Shown here in pieces: positions 1 to 8,101 of a stretch of 13,586 nucleotides of DNA. The position numbers and the translations under genes are program-made. The DNA is taken from the NCBI GenBank assembly GCA_005223375.1, contig RXOD01005527.1, positions 1 to 13,586 of the forward strand, given 5' to 3'. Origin of the DNA: Amoebophrya sp. AT5.2 (lineage: Eukaryota; Sar; Dinophyceae; Syndiniales; Amoebophryaceae). Under the pieces are notes generated by a model that worked only from the letters and a program-made list of their open reading frames with translations, was not told the DNA's origin and did no database searches. The first letter of the stretch is position 1, and the number at the start of each line of letters is the position of its first letter.

Positions 1-1893
1 CACGTGGTCGGCTGCAGTCGGCGCCGGCGGCGGGGTGTTGATCGAGGCTGCCATTTGCGGCGCGAGCATTTCAAACGCAGCACTTTCCGTGTCGGTTTCC
101 CCAGCCTCGTTTGTGCTTTCCACTTCCAGCATCTCGTCGACGTCTGCTGCCGTCAGCGGCGGCGTTCCTATCATGTGGACGCGGTCCAGTACGGTGCTCC
201 AGTCGCCAAAGTCGTAGGGTGAAACGGATACGGACCTTACACTGCAGCCATCCTGGTCGCTTTCAGCTCCCTCTGCCCTCGTGGTCTCTGCCCGGCTGGT
301 GCGACCGCCTGCAGCAGAGCTGGTGCCTCCTCCTCCGACCAGTTCGAAGGAGAAACAGGATGACGCGCGGCTCAAGCTTGGCTTCATCGGGGGTTTGGAT
401 TCGGAAGAATCGCCCAAGAGCCTTCCGGCGAGCAGCTGAAGCTGTCTCCCCCGCGCAGCATCGGCAGGCTCAGGTTCCGGCTCGGCGAAGACGTAGCTCG
501 CAGCTCCTGCACCCTGCTGGCTGCTCTTCATCCCTTTCTCATCTCTGCTCTCGTCTCCGTTCAGCTTCACTTGCTCCCGCAGCTCCTCTCCTCCGGGCAT
601 GATTTGGAGAAAGGCGCTGGAGGTGTGAAGATCACCGCCCGCATCCTCGACCCACGGAGACCTGTAGAGCGTAGGCTGCATTTCTGCAGTTTCGGCGCCC
701 GGTTTGATCGTGGAAGTGGGACGGATCGGAGTGGGCGGCGTGTCCACCGCGTCTTCCATGGGGACGTCCACGTCGGAGGACGCGGCTTCGGAAGATAGCA
801 GCGGTGATGTCACCTCACTGCCGCTAACACTGATGCTATCATCCTCTGCTGAAGAAGGAAAATGACGCCGCTTGAGGAAGTCGTGCCGATGCGTCGAGGC
901 GGGGGCCTCTTGGATTTTCGCTAGCGGCGCCGGCGGGGTGAAAAGCCATGCGGTCGCGCTGGTCGTCCCCTGGTCTGCCCCGGACCTCGGAATCTGCCGG
1001 TCGCCGAATCGGCCGCGTCGAGCGTGTAGGCGGCGCGCCCCCGCGCTGGTCGCCCACGCATTTGGACCGGAGCCTCGCACCGTGCCGCGCGGCCACGACC
1101 CCATTTTCCCGCCGCCCGTCGAAGCACACTTGCCGCCCACCACTGGCCCAATTTTTCCACCTGCTCCATCTCCCAGCTCCCTCAACCTTGGGGGAAGACT
1201 TCCAGTGTAAGGCGCGTAGGAGTAGGTAGGCGAACCGAGACCGCCTGCGAGTCCAGGAGTTCCAGTTTCGGTTTCGCCAGCGCCAGCACCTCCGCTCGCG
1301 CGGCGCGCTAGCTGTTTCATTTCGGCCCCCACCATTTCGTAGATCGCTTTGCGCATCCGCGACGTCCAGTGCTCGTCCGAGATGATGCGCAGCCTCCTCC
1401 CCTCGCCCACGGTGCCCATCGAAAACTTCTCCCCGGCGGTTTCGCCCTGCTCCAGCTTTCTGCAGATGCGCTGCGCCAGAACCCGCGTTTGCTGGATCAC
1501 GTCGAAGGATCGATCGTCCTCGTCGTAGTTGTAGTAAAGAGAGGGGGCCCGCTTGCTCAAGAACGCTCGATTATACCGATCTACTTGTGGTCCGGGGGTC
1601 GATCCGTTCAGGAACGCGGTTTCCCAGTGCCGCGCGAAATACGCCACCACCCTGGTCTCGCGGAGAGCGGCGGAGGCCTGGCACATGCACCAGTCCCAGT
1701 GAAACCGGAGCGGCTGGTCGTCTCCGGGTTGGAAGTAGCTGCGCGGCTCATCTTCGTCCCCCGAGTCGTGGGGGCAGGCCGTCGTGGGGGACACCGCTCC
1801 TGCATCTTCGGGATGCGGGGTTTTCTCAAATGCTGCCACCCCACCGAGAAAAAGCAAACAGACTCCGATTGGCCCGCTTTTTCCGAGCGTCAT
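1..1893 (-). CDS. Gene A: putative secreted protein of the C / RxC / HWxxRM family, 3'-truncated by the window edge
   Basis: An uninterrupted frame of 631 codons runs from an ATG at 1893 off the left edge, so the C-terminus is missing. An in-frame TAG at 1918-1920 lies just upstream and the ATG follows an A-rich leader, which supports this start. Residues 1-22 form a signal peptide (MTLGKSG, then a Leu/Gly/Val-rich core ending VAAF), so the product should enter the secretory pathway. Residues about 62-196 are the shared domain: F64, W68 and C69, A-L-R near 75-77, RICRKL at 142-147, FxMGT at 156-160 and HWTSRMRKA at 175-183, closely matching gene B. The rest is a low-complexity Gly/Ser/Pro/Glu tail with short motifs also seen in B: LAGR 488-491, FSFELV 514-519, a Y..FGDW stretch 560-565 and AADVDEMLEVE 582-592. 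No enzyme fold is recognised. Function unknown; coding status fairly sure, but introns cannot be excluded in the tail. Confidence 0.75.
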   Translation of the reverse strand, partial: MTLGKSGPIGVCLLFLGGVAAFEKTPHPEDAGAVSPTTACPHDSGDEDEPRSYFQPGDDQPLRFHWDWCMCQASAALRETRVVAYFARHWETAFLNGSTPGPQVDRYNRAFLSKRAPSLYYNYDEDDRSFDVIQQTRVLAQRICRKLEQGETAGEKFSMGTVGEGRRLRIISDEHWTSRMRKAIYEMVGAEMKQLARRASGGAGAGETETGTPGLAGGLGSPTYSYAPYTGSLPPRLRELGDGAGGKIGPVVGGKCASTGGGKMGSWPRGTVRGSGPNAWATSAGARRLHARRGRFGDRQIPRSGADQGTTSATAWLFTPPAPLAKIQEAPASTHRHDFLKRRHFPSSAEDDSISVSGSEVTSPLLSSEAASSDVDVPMEDAVDTPPTPIRPTSTIKPGAETAEMQPTLYRSPWVEDAGGDLHTSSAFLQIMPGGEELREQVKLNGDESRDEKGMKSSQQGAGAASYVFAEPEPEPADAARGRQLQLLAGRLLGDSSESKPPMKPSLSRASSCFSFELVGGGGTSSAAGGRTSRAETTRAEGAESDQDGCSVRSVSVSPYDFGDWSTVLDRVHMIGTPPLTAADVDEMLEVESTNEAGETDTESAAFEMLAPQMAASINTPPPAPTAADHV

Positions 1894-2734
1894 TTTTTCT
1901 TGTTCGTGGTTTTGCTTCTAGTTGTAAGGAGTGCACGAAGGAAAAATTGTGGTGGAACTGCCAGCGAACCTGTCTTCAGAATCAGAATGATCCTGAACAA
2001 CTGAAGTTTTCAATAGAAGATGAAAATCCGTTGAGCTTCGAAGCTTCTTCATTCGGTTTCGCACGACAAATCCACGTCTGCAGCTTCCATCGCAGCAGAA
2101 AAATCTTTTTTTTTCGACACCATCCTTTTTTTAACAAAATAGTACGCGCACCACTACACTGAGGTGTGGCAAGAACATCACATCTGCAGTCGCTGTTGAG
2201 GATGCTGTTCTCCGAAGAAAAACAAAAAATTTCATGGAGAGCAGCATCTTTAGCAGCAGCATCGGAATCGGATCTGCCAAAACATGATATTAATTGATAC
2301 AGCCAAAATTTTGTTTACGATCGAGCAGTCTTCGCGGCGCACTGCGATGGACAAGTAGTAGTGTCTGCGCCGAGCGGTCCCCAGTACTACAACCACCCAC
2401 AAGCATGGTGAGCGGCGGCTGCCGACCTCCCCGAGAACCTTTCAAGAATGGTCAGCAGCATCAGCATCTGCATCATCTGTTTGTTCTTGTTTAATATTGA
2501 TTTTGATGTGCATGCGCAGGGCGACATCTCTGCTGCATCGTCCTCGTTTTTACAGTCAGTCCTGATGTTGGTGTATGAGTATATACGTTCACCTTCACCA
2601 GGCAGAAACTAGTAAAGTTACGTTCGTGCACCTGATGCATACATTACTAGTAACTTAGTCTTGATGCGTTTATTCCTCGTCGTCATGTTTGCAAATTTTT
2701 GGTTGCCATGTTTGCTCTCTGCGCGAAGATCGAC
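1894..2734. other. Spacer between genes B and A, no supported gene
   Basis: These 841 bases hold the 3' flank of gene B and the 5' flank of gene A. They are more AT-rich than the genes and have many stops in all frames. I see A/T runs around 2100-2140, a hairpin at 2201-2248, and a small palindromic area around 2608-2652 with actagtaa and ttactagt. No RNA gene or convincing promoter motif is visible. Confidence 0.5.
2201..2248. repeat. Imperfect hairpin in the A/B spacer
   Basis: A 13-nt arm beginning gatgctg (2201-2213) is complementary at 12 of 13 positions to 2236-2248 (ending cagcatc), with an A-rich loop of 22 nt. It lies about 310 nt upstream of the gene A start. It could be a UTR structure or chance; no run of T follows that would make it a bacterial-type terminator. 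Confidence 0.4.
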
Positions 2735-4231
2735 TCATTCGCCCACCCGTGAGTCTCCAACATCGTCCACGAATTCGAAGGACGACAGTCCCCCCGAGGA
2801 GCAGAGAGAGGCCGCGCAGTCAAAATTCAACATATCGTCTTCGTCTGCGATTTCTACCTGGCGCAACCGCTCCTGCTCTGCGGCGGCGTCCACGAAGTCG
2901 TCCAAAAGCCAACGGCTGTCTGGTTCCGCTTCCAGCATCCCGTCGGCTGCAACACCTGGCTCAACATTGCCATGGTGCGTACATCGATCCATACGTCCGA
3001 CGACCGCGGGGACGACAGGCGCGTTTGATCCCCACCAGGAGTCCTCGCCTAGGTTGATGTAAGAGAAGGTGGTTCTGGTACTGGCGCGCGAGCGTGAACT
3101 CACCGGACTAAGCGCTTTGGCCTCGCCACCTGCGTCGTCCACCATCCACCAAGACGGTCCACCTCGTGCGCGGCTGCGGGTAGGCGATGCAGGCGGCGAG
3201 GAGCGGCCGGCCAAGAAATTATGACCCGACGTGCGTGATTCGACAGCTGCGGGGCGGGACGCAGTTGACGCGCTCGCAGCACTGCTTGTTTCGCCACCAC
3301 GAAAACTACCCTGGTCACCAGTCCAGCCACCGTCCTCATCAACCAGCATCGGCTTCGGCGCCGCGGTGGTCCCAGTCTCGCTTGGATGAACGGGAGTAGA
3401 CAACGGGGAGAGGCCCCCGTGCTGGTCGGCAAAATACGCCGGAGCACTTGAAGTAGATCTTCTATCGATCGGCAGCTGCGTGGTGTTCTCCTTCTCTGCT
3501 TCTGCAGCCACGTCGGCGTCAAACAAGTCATTGACCGCGGAGTAAAAAACTTTTGAATTTTGACGCGGTAGTTCCTCTTCTTCTTCTTGTTCGGGCTCGT
3601 GGGCGTCCACTGGTTTTCGCAGGAGCCCAGCAACGCTGCGCATAACCGTAAAGTTAAGCGACTGCTCCCCCCTAGTACTGCGGCGGTCCGCGTCCGTCAC
3701 TTTTTGCTCCTCTGCAGGTGCGCCCCGAGGGGGCACAGCAGCTGCTGTACCGAGCTCATGGTCATGAGGCTCATGAGCTCGGCGCTGCCAGCGCTTCGCC
3801 TCGTCGCCCACTAGCGAGCGCACTGCCGCGCGCATGCGGTTCGTCCAATGCCGCGGATCCGTGATCGACACTGCGGCTCCCTCCGCACGGGTACCCATGC
3901 GAAACAGCTGCTGGCGCCTGTTTTCCTCGTCGACCCGGTAGCTGCTGGCAGCACTTCGCGCGCTCTCTACTTTGAGTTTCCGGCAGACGCGGCGGATGAT
4001 TTCCTCATCGGAAAATGAATTATCCGCCAAGGAGCGGTCACGCTCGGGCTTCTTGTTGATGAAAGCGGCCGCCACAATCTCCGGATCGCGCAGCGCAGCC
4101 TGAGCGTGCGACGAACACCAGCGTCGATTGAACGGCAACTCCTTGTCCATCCGGTACATCGATAGACCAAAGTCCGACAAGACGCGATGCGCCTGCGCCA
4201 TGAAGATGATCAGCTTCAGTACAAGGGTCAT
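2735..4231 (-). CDS. Gene B: putative secreted protein of the C / RxC / HWxxRM family, complete
   Basis: A 498-codon frame starts at a true ATG (4231) and ends in TGA (2735-2737). It starts MTL like gene A and has a short hydrophobic N-terminus (VLKLIIFMAQ, cleavage plausible after VLS at 19), read as a signal peptide. The shared domain spans about residues 33-152: F34, W38 and C39, AALR 45-48, DEEIIRRVCRKL 75-86, FRMGT 110-114 and HWTNRMRAAV 128-137, followed by VGDEAK and RRA as in gene A. An EEEEE-rich linker (216-220) leads to a Ser/Ala/Pro-rich tail with repeated aromatic-acidic motifs: WWMVDDAGG 361-369, FSY..LGEDSWW 389-400, WLLDDF 441-446 and SFEFVDDVG 484-492. The gene is single-exon as read. 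It is clearly homologous to gene A along the domain. The biochemical role is unknown; secretion is inferred from the N-terminus only. Confidence 0.85.
   Translation of the reverse strand: MTLVLKLIIFMAQAHRVLSDFGLSMYRMDKELPFNRRWCSSHAQAALRDPEIVAAAFINKKPERDRSLADNSFSDEEIIRRVCRKLKVESARSAASSYRVDEENRRQQLFRMGTRAEGAAVSITDPRHWTNRMRAAVRSLVGDEAKRWQRRAHEPHDHELGTAAAVPPRGAPAEEQKVTDADRRSTRGEQSLNFTVMRSVAGLLRKPVDAHEPEQEEEEELPRQNSKVFYSAVNDLFDADVAAEAEKENTTQLPIDRRSTSSAPAYFADQHGGLSPLSTPVHPSETGTTAAPKPMLVDEDGGWTGDQGSFRGGETSSAASASTASRPAAVESRTSGHNFLAGRSSPPASPTRSRARGGPSWWMVDDAGGEAKALSPVSSRSRASTRTTFSYINLGEDSWWGSNAPVVPAVVGRMDRCTHHGNVEPGVAADGMLEAEPDSRWLLDDFVDAAAEQERLRQVEIADEDDMLNFDCAASLCSSGGLSSFEFVDDVGDSRVGE
3750..3782. 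repeat. 11-bp perfect inverted repeat inside gene B
   Basis: Arms ccgagctcatg (3750-3760) and catgagctcgg (3772-3782) are exactly complementary across an 11-nt loop. They lie just after the conserved domain of gene B, where the protein is rich in His/Glu/Asp (HEPHDHELG). It is shorter than the inverted repeats in genes C and D. Confidence 0.6.
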
Positions 4232-5866
4232 CCTTTGCCGCTCTTCGCTATGAATGTAGGCCTCTGAGCGGGCTGGTGCCTTCGGTTTCGGTCACGGCGA
4301 AGCGTTGATGTGTGGGTCTAGAAAAAGCGGGTGTGGGTCTCGCCTGGGTCTAAGTAGAAAAAGAGAATGACTGCGGCTCCTGCAGCCGTCCTTATGACGT
4401 TCTTGTTGTTTCAAGAATGCAAGGGAGAAAGCACGTAAGTACGTCGTGTGTCTATGTGGAGAAACTTTTTCTTTACTTTATGTTTATTTTGGCTTCCAAA
4501 TTAAGTAAACCCTGACGGCTGGCGTTCGCTGCTATTTCTCCTGCGTGGACCTGCTCGGTCGCGGTCAATTTAAAGGTGACAGTCACGTCACAGTAGTGTC
4601 CGGCCTTCGGCTTAGTAGCACGCATAGGCTGTTGTGTTTGTCTGAAGAGCGGTGTAGGTATCATTTCAATAAAGTATTCGATTTTTATTCCCATTCATTG
4701 AAAGATTCACGGACCACGACAAGCAACAATGGATGCACAAGCAAATTCATCCTTGGAAGCTGTTTTGATCTCACCAGCATCTTCAATACTTTTACTTTTT
4801 CAGATCGTGGAAAATCAATGGAAGCAGCATGTGGTCGTGATAAAGGAGCCCACCTTCCTAAAGGGAAAAAGCACGAAGACGAACAGAAGCAGAAAATCGA
4901 GACAGGAGCCTTGCGGTCAACATTACATTGCCGCAAGAAAACAACTCTACTCAAAAAGTATCCTTCGCATGAGCCTATGTATATTAAGCAATCATTTATT
5001 TCATCAAGTTTCGTTCCGGGCGTCTTTGTTTTCACAGTCAGTCTGTTTCGCTGTCCTGAAAGAATAGTCAAGAAACTATGCGCAGAGTCTCCAACTTCAT
5101 CACCGACGAGATGAGAACTAGCGGCGCACAAAAAAACAAAAAGTCTCTATGGACAAGCAATGTTGAATGCTGAAATCAAAACCAGGACGAAGGGATGAAT
5201 CTGGCCTTGGCGTCGAAAGGCGCAGCATTTGCAAAGGTAAGCGAGGTACTGGTACTCATACTTTTTCTTTCTCCTACATTCATAGGGAAAGGGATAGGGA
5301 TGTAAGCAGCGTGGGGGTAGCGATCCTCACGGGGCTACGTGTTGGTTCTTCGTTTGGTGTTGGCAGCTGCTGAGATTAAGAGGACTACGTAGTAGTATTA
5401 CCAACAAAAGCAACACTAACTGCGCAGTAGAACAATGGGAGTAGCATTTATCTATCATAGCGCGTCCCCCTCTGGCTTTCGCCGGCACGCGTTCTCATGA
5501 TTCTGCACCCTCCAATATGCCTAAGTAACATAAGGCTGTGGCACAGGTCTATCGCCTCACCCTCCTGGCCGATCTTTTATTTGCTGACCGCCTTACAGCG
5601 CGAGCGCCGACATCTCACTATTATTTCCCCGTCCCGTGCGCTTACGATCGAGTCAGCCGGAAACACATGTCACATCCATGTTCCAAAAACACAATGTCAA
5701 GGTGTCCCCCAGAAGGTCGTTCTCTCTAAGTTTTATTCTTCAGGCGGTGAACATGGTTTTCGACGTCTCATCAGTGTATGTAAGTAGTCAAATCGTCGTA
5801 AATTTTTTTCGAAGCATCTCCACGCCCAATTCTTGGAGATTTTTGGCATGATGTTGACGTTTTTGA
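4232..5866. other. Longest spacer (1.6 kb), between genes C and B, no supported gene
   Basis: This region is AT-richer than the genes. It has only short reading frames on both strands: a 112-codon plus-strand frame with an ATG at 4729, and a 73-codon minus-strand frame with an ATG at 4694. Neither has a recognisable domain, signal peptide or family resemblance. Direct repeats occur at 4310-4363, upstream of gene B. I see no tRNA, rRNA or CRISPR-like structure. It probably contains the 3' UTR of gene C and the promoter/5' UTR of gene B. Confidence 0.5.
4310..4363. repeat. Short direct repeats upstream of gene B
   Basis: The decamer gtgtgggtct occurs at 4310-4319 and 4331-4340, and a shorter tgggtcta copy at 4345-4352. 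The octamer agaaaaag follows the first copy (4320-4327) and recurs at 4356-4363. This is a degenerate tandem duplication with a first period of 21 nt, about 80-130 nt upstream of the gene B start on its 5' side. It could be a local slippage product or regulatory repeats. Confidence 0.5.
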
Positions 5867-6850
5867 TCATTCCATCGCATCGCGAACCGTGTCCCTGTCC
5901 GTTCTTGCGGCGTTGTCCTGCTCTCCCGCGGCAACTCCACTTCCTCCTTCCCCGACCTCGAACTCGACGTGCTCGAAGCCCATCAAGTCATCCTGCGTCT
6001 CCGCCTCGCTCGCACCTTCTTCATCGTTATCGGCAAACGCCCACGACGCCGTCACAGAGGGCAGCGAAGCAGACATGACTGACGATCCGCCGAAGCTGCT
6101 TCTTGCGTAACCTCTTTCGCTTCCCTCAATACAGAAGTCTTCTTCGTCTGGGTGTTCCTGGTGACGCAGCTTCTCGCTCGCTTTTGCTGCTCCTGCTGTG
6201 CCCCTGTCTTGGCCGCCCCGCTGCTCATGGTCACCCGTATTGGGCACCACGTAGTAGGACCACGCCAGGCCCACGTCGAGTTGTTTCGGAAAAATCGGCG
6301 CGTCCTCCTCGGGCTGCGGCTGCGCGCGTGCGGCCGATGAATCTTCTACTTCTTCTACTTCCGCACCTTCACCGGCGGAGATCGTCGCACCTGCACAGGC
6401 AACGCGCTCCTTTAGGTCGCTCATGAGCCTGCCCATATCCGTGCAGATTTTTGAGATCTCGTCGGGTTTGTTCTGCTCTTGTTCATCCGGTTCAACTACA
6501 AGCCGTCGCGCTTCATCTCCTCCAGCTCCATCATCGCCGCCCGTGGTACTACTCTCACATGCGTTCGGACCCCCGGTGGTCGTGGAAACAAGCCACGGGG
6601 ACCCGCGGGCCGCGGCTTCCACACACTGCTTCTGCGCAGCGCGTTCCTCCGGAGTGGCGCGCCCGTCGTAGCTGCAAACCGCTCCTGTAGAGGTCGGAGG
6701 CCCGAGAGCGGACGGATCGCTGATAGGCGACAAGAACGCGGCGGGCGTCGAGGTGGTCCGCGCGGCAGTGGCAGGGGTGGCAGGTGGGGTCGATGAAGTA
6801 GAGACTGAAAATGATGTTGATGATCGATTGGAGTAGAACACTCTGCTGGA
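5867..6850 (-). CDS. Gene C, probable 3' exon: acidic low-complexity tail ending in FEHVEFEV
   Basis: The frame is open from just after a TGA at 6857-6859 to a TGA at 5867-5869, about 327 codons. It has no ATG at its 5' end: the first in-frame Met is roughly 140 codons in, so it is unlikely to start here. It is in the same frame as the ORF ending at 6908, and short GT-AG introns can join them without shifting frame, so I read it as the second exon of gene C. Content: a Ser/Thr/Pro/Ala-rich start, a Cys/charged patch (DEISKICTDMGRLMSDLKER), acidic stretches, AWSYYVVPNTGD, and near the end DDLMGFEHVEFEVGEG (5954-5977 for FEHVEFEV), resembling the FExV motif in the tails of A and B. Alternative: a separate gene starting at ATG 6866 (a signal-peptide-like MKMITVQQSVLLQSI in another frame) followed by a frame change. 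Confidence 0.65.
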   Translation of the reverse strand, partial: SSRVFYSNRSSTSFSVSTSSTPPATPATAARTTSTPAAFLSPISDPSALGPPTSTGAVCSYDGRATPEERAAQKQCVEAAARGSPWLVSTTTGGPNACESSTTGGDDGAGGDEARRLVVEPDEQEQNKPDEISKICTDMGRLMSDLKERVACAGATISAGEGAEVEEVEDSSAARAQPQPEEDAPIFPKQLDVGLAWSYYVVPNTGDHEQRGGQDRGTAGAAKASEKLRHQEHPDEEDFCIEGSERGYARSSFGGSSVMSASLPSVTASWAFADNDEEGASEAETQDDLMGFEHVEFEVGEGGSGVAAGEQDNAARTDRDTVRDAME

Positions 6851-6943
6851 CTGTGATCATCTTCATGTGAATACCATGAAGATACCTTTTTTTCCATACT
6901 TATTCCATTAGTAAGTACGTGTCTGTTTTGATCCTTCTTTCAC
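6851..6943 (-). other. Candidate short intron of gene C (93 nt; alternative 114 nt at 6805-6918)
   Basis: Read on the minus strand, the flanking ORFs share a frame but are split by TAA (6908-6910), TGA (6863-6865) and TGA (6857-6859). A donor CTG|GTGAAA at 6943 and an acceptor ATCACAG ending at 6851 remove 93 nt, which is 31 codons, in phase 0. A second pair, GTACTT at 6918 and TTTTCAG ending at 6805, removes 114 nt, also divisible by three. TTACTAATGG around 6905-6914 resembles a branch site. Exact borders cannot be settled from sequence alone; the intron itself is an inference. Confidence 0.5.
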
Positions 6944-8101
6944 CAGCTGCGTGGCCGGATCACAACACGTCTGATTCGCGGGTCGTCCGCCGAGTTTTCT
7001 TCCTTCGCTACTGCCCTGCTCTTCTTTTCCAACCACCTCTTTCATCTTGACCGTCGTGGGACGCTGGTTCTCCTTTTCGTAATGATTTCGAGCGGGCACG
7101 ACAGAGGTGGTCTGTTGACCTTGACGCGGCTGACGCTGATTCGTGCCTTTAATACTTGTCGTGCTTCTGCTCGTCTGCCCCACCCAATCGATGTCCGGGC
7201 GTTGCGTCTTCAGCCCCAGCTCCTTCTGTAAAAAGCGCCCAGTCTCGCTCGACTTGTCGCAGATTGCAGCCTTCAGTTCCTCCTTCATCCGATCCGCCCA
7301 AAACTCGGTCTTTTTCCCATTTTTCAGGTCGGACCTCAGTGGCATCTGAAAGGTCTTCTTCAGGATCTCGCACACGCGCTTCGAGAGCGTGGCAGCGACC
7401 GCGCTGTCCCGATGAATAGTTTCGTACTTTCGGAGCAGGACGCTGGCCTCCTGCATGCAATACTTCATGATCTTGTCGTTGAACCGCAAGCGGTCTCCGG
7501 TTGAGCTTGAGATCATCCCCGACGTCGAGCCTTCTTGTGCTGCACGAGGAAACACAGCATCTTCGACATGGTGCTTCTTCTTCGAAGATGCTGTGTTTCC
7601 TTGTGCAGCACAACTGTCCGTTGTAGCCGCCTTGACGTTGGCACCAGCAGCTCCCTCGCACTCGGGGACCGCTTCCAACCTGACCGCTTTACTGGAGGAG
7701 GTGAGGGCATGACGAATCCCAGTCATGTTGGTTGTGGCAGCTGCAGCAGCAACACGCGCAGTAAAAGCACCAGAGGCATTGTAAACCGCGCTCTTGGCCT
7801 GTTGGGCTGCGGTGGAGGCGGCGGCATGACGGAGCTCCTCCGCACCATCTTCTTTGCGTTTCGTGCGCGCTAGAAACCCGTTCGCGCGGTGGTCCTCGGG
7901 GGAGGTACCATCGAGCGCGTGTGGCAAGCCAGCTGCGCCAGTTCCAGGTCCAGCAACACCACCGCCAACGGTCCGCACGACCGGACGAAAGGGAAGATTC
8001 ATCCATGACGCGACTGCTGCAGAAGCTTCCGCCGGCTGTGGATCCAAGCAGAAAACCGCAATCGAGCAAACCGTCGCCAACCGCACCGCCGCCGGCATCA
8101 T
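6908..8101 (-). CDS. Gene C, 5' exon: putative secreted protein of the C / RxC / [HF]WxxRM family
   Basis: From ATG 8101 this frame reads 397 codons to TAA 6908-6910. The start is chosen because MMPAAVRLATVCSIAVFCLD followed by PAEASA is a good signal peptide and the ATG follows an A-run, as in gene A. The frame stays open upstream to another ATG at 8332, which would add 77 residues with a second hydrophobic patch (a less likely start). After an Ala-rich spacer, the shared domain lies at about residues 204-297: F207, C215, A219, LLR 222-224, KRVCEILKK 241-249 and FWADRMKEELKAA 267-279. The remainder is basic and Gln/Thr-rich. The FxMGT segment of A and B is absent, so this is the most diverged copy. 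Residues 163-190 are encoded by a long inverted repeat. The gene probably continues into the frame at 5867-6850 through a short intron, giving about 706-713 residues. Confidence 0.75.
   Translation of the reverse strand: MMPAAVRLATVCSIAVFCLDPQPAEASAAVASWMNLPFRPVVRTVGGGVAGPGTGAAGLPHALDGTSPEDHRANGFLARTKRKEDGAEELRHAAASTAAQQAKSAVYNASGAFTARVAAAAATTNMTGIRHALTSSSKAVRLEAVPECEGAAGANVKAATTDSCAAQGNTASSKKKHHVEDAVFPRAAQEGSTSGMISSSTGDRLRFNDKIMKYCMQEASVLLRKYETIHRDSAVAATLSKRVCEILKKTFQMPLRSDLKNGKKTEFWADRMKEELKAAICDKSSETGRFLQKELGLKTQRPDIDWVGQTSRSTTSIKGTNQRQPRQGQQTTSVVPARNHYEKENQRPTTVKMKEVVGKEEQGSSEGRKLGGRPANQTCCDPATQLVKEGSKQTRTY
7535..7613. repeat. Long near-perfect inverted repeat within gene C
   Basis: Arms 7535-7566 and 7582-7613 are complementary at 31 of 32 positions, with a 15-nt loop (7567-7581). 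Each arm ends in a tgtgc-N-gcac near-palindrome and carries aacacagcatcttcga or its complement. The element is translated in frame as residues 163-190 of gene C. Direct copies of GCWGCACAAG on the minus strand lie 66 nt apart (SCAAQ and PRAAQ), consistent with an in-frame 66-nt insertion flanked by a short duplication. Confidence 0.9.

Noticed and set aside
111..602. A 163-codon plus-strand frame opposite gene A
   Set aside because: Arg/Ser/Leu-rich shadow of the GC-rich gene A frame, with no features of its own.
1369..2162. Plus-strand frames of 211 and 191 codons across the gene A start
   Set aside because: They lie antisense to the conserved domain of gene A, which has a paralog match in B; the plus frames have none.
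2201..2248. A transcription terminator
   Set aside because: The stem is imperfect with a 22-nt loop and no U-tract in either direction, and the window looks eukaryotic.
4473..4694. A 73-codon minus-strand frame with an ATG, in the B/C spacer, with a fairly protein-like composition
   Set aside because: It is short, lacks a recognised domain or signal peptide and matches nothing nearby; chance open frames of this size are expected in 1.6 kb.
4729..5067. A 112-codon plus-strand frame with an ATG
   Set aside because: Lys/Ser-rich with no domain, opposite to every supported gene, and overlapped by an equally long minus-strand frame.
5867..6850. A decayed copy of the three-block domain in the gene C 3' exon (KQCVEAAAR, DEISKIC, GRLMSDLK)
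   Set aside because: The resemblance is too loose, lacks the Trp, and the 5' exon already carries a clear copy.
6555..6866. A minus-strand frame starting MKMITVQQSVLLQSI that could be a signal peptide for the 5867-6850 ORF
   Set aside because: It is in another frame from that ORF and would need a tiny intron or frameshift; joining to the same-frame exon upstream is simpler. Kept only as an alternative.
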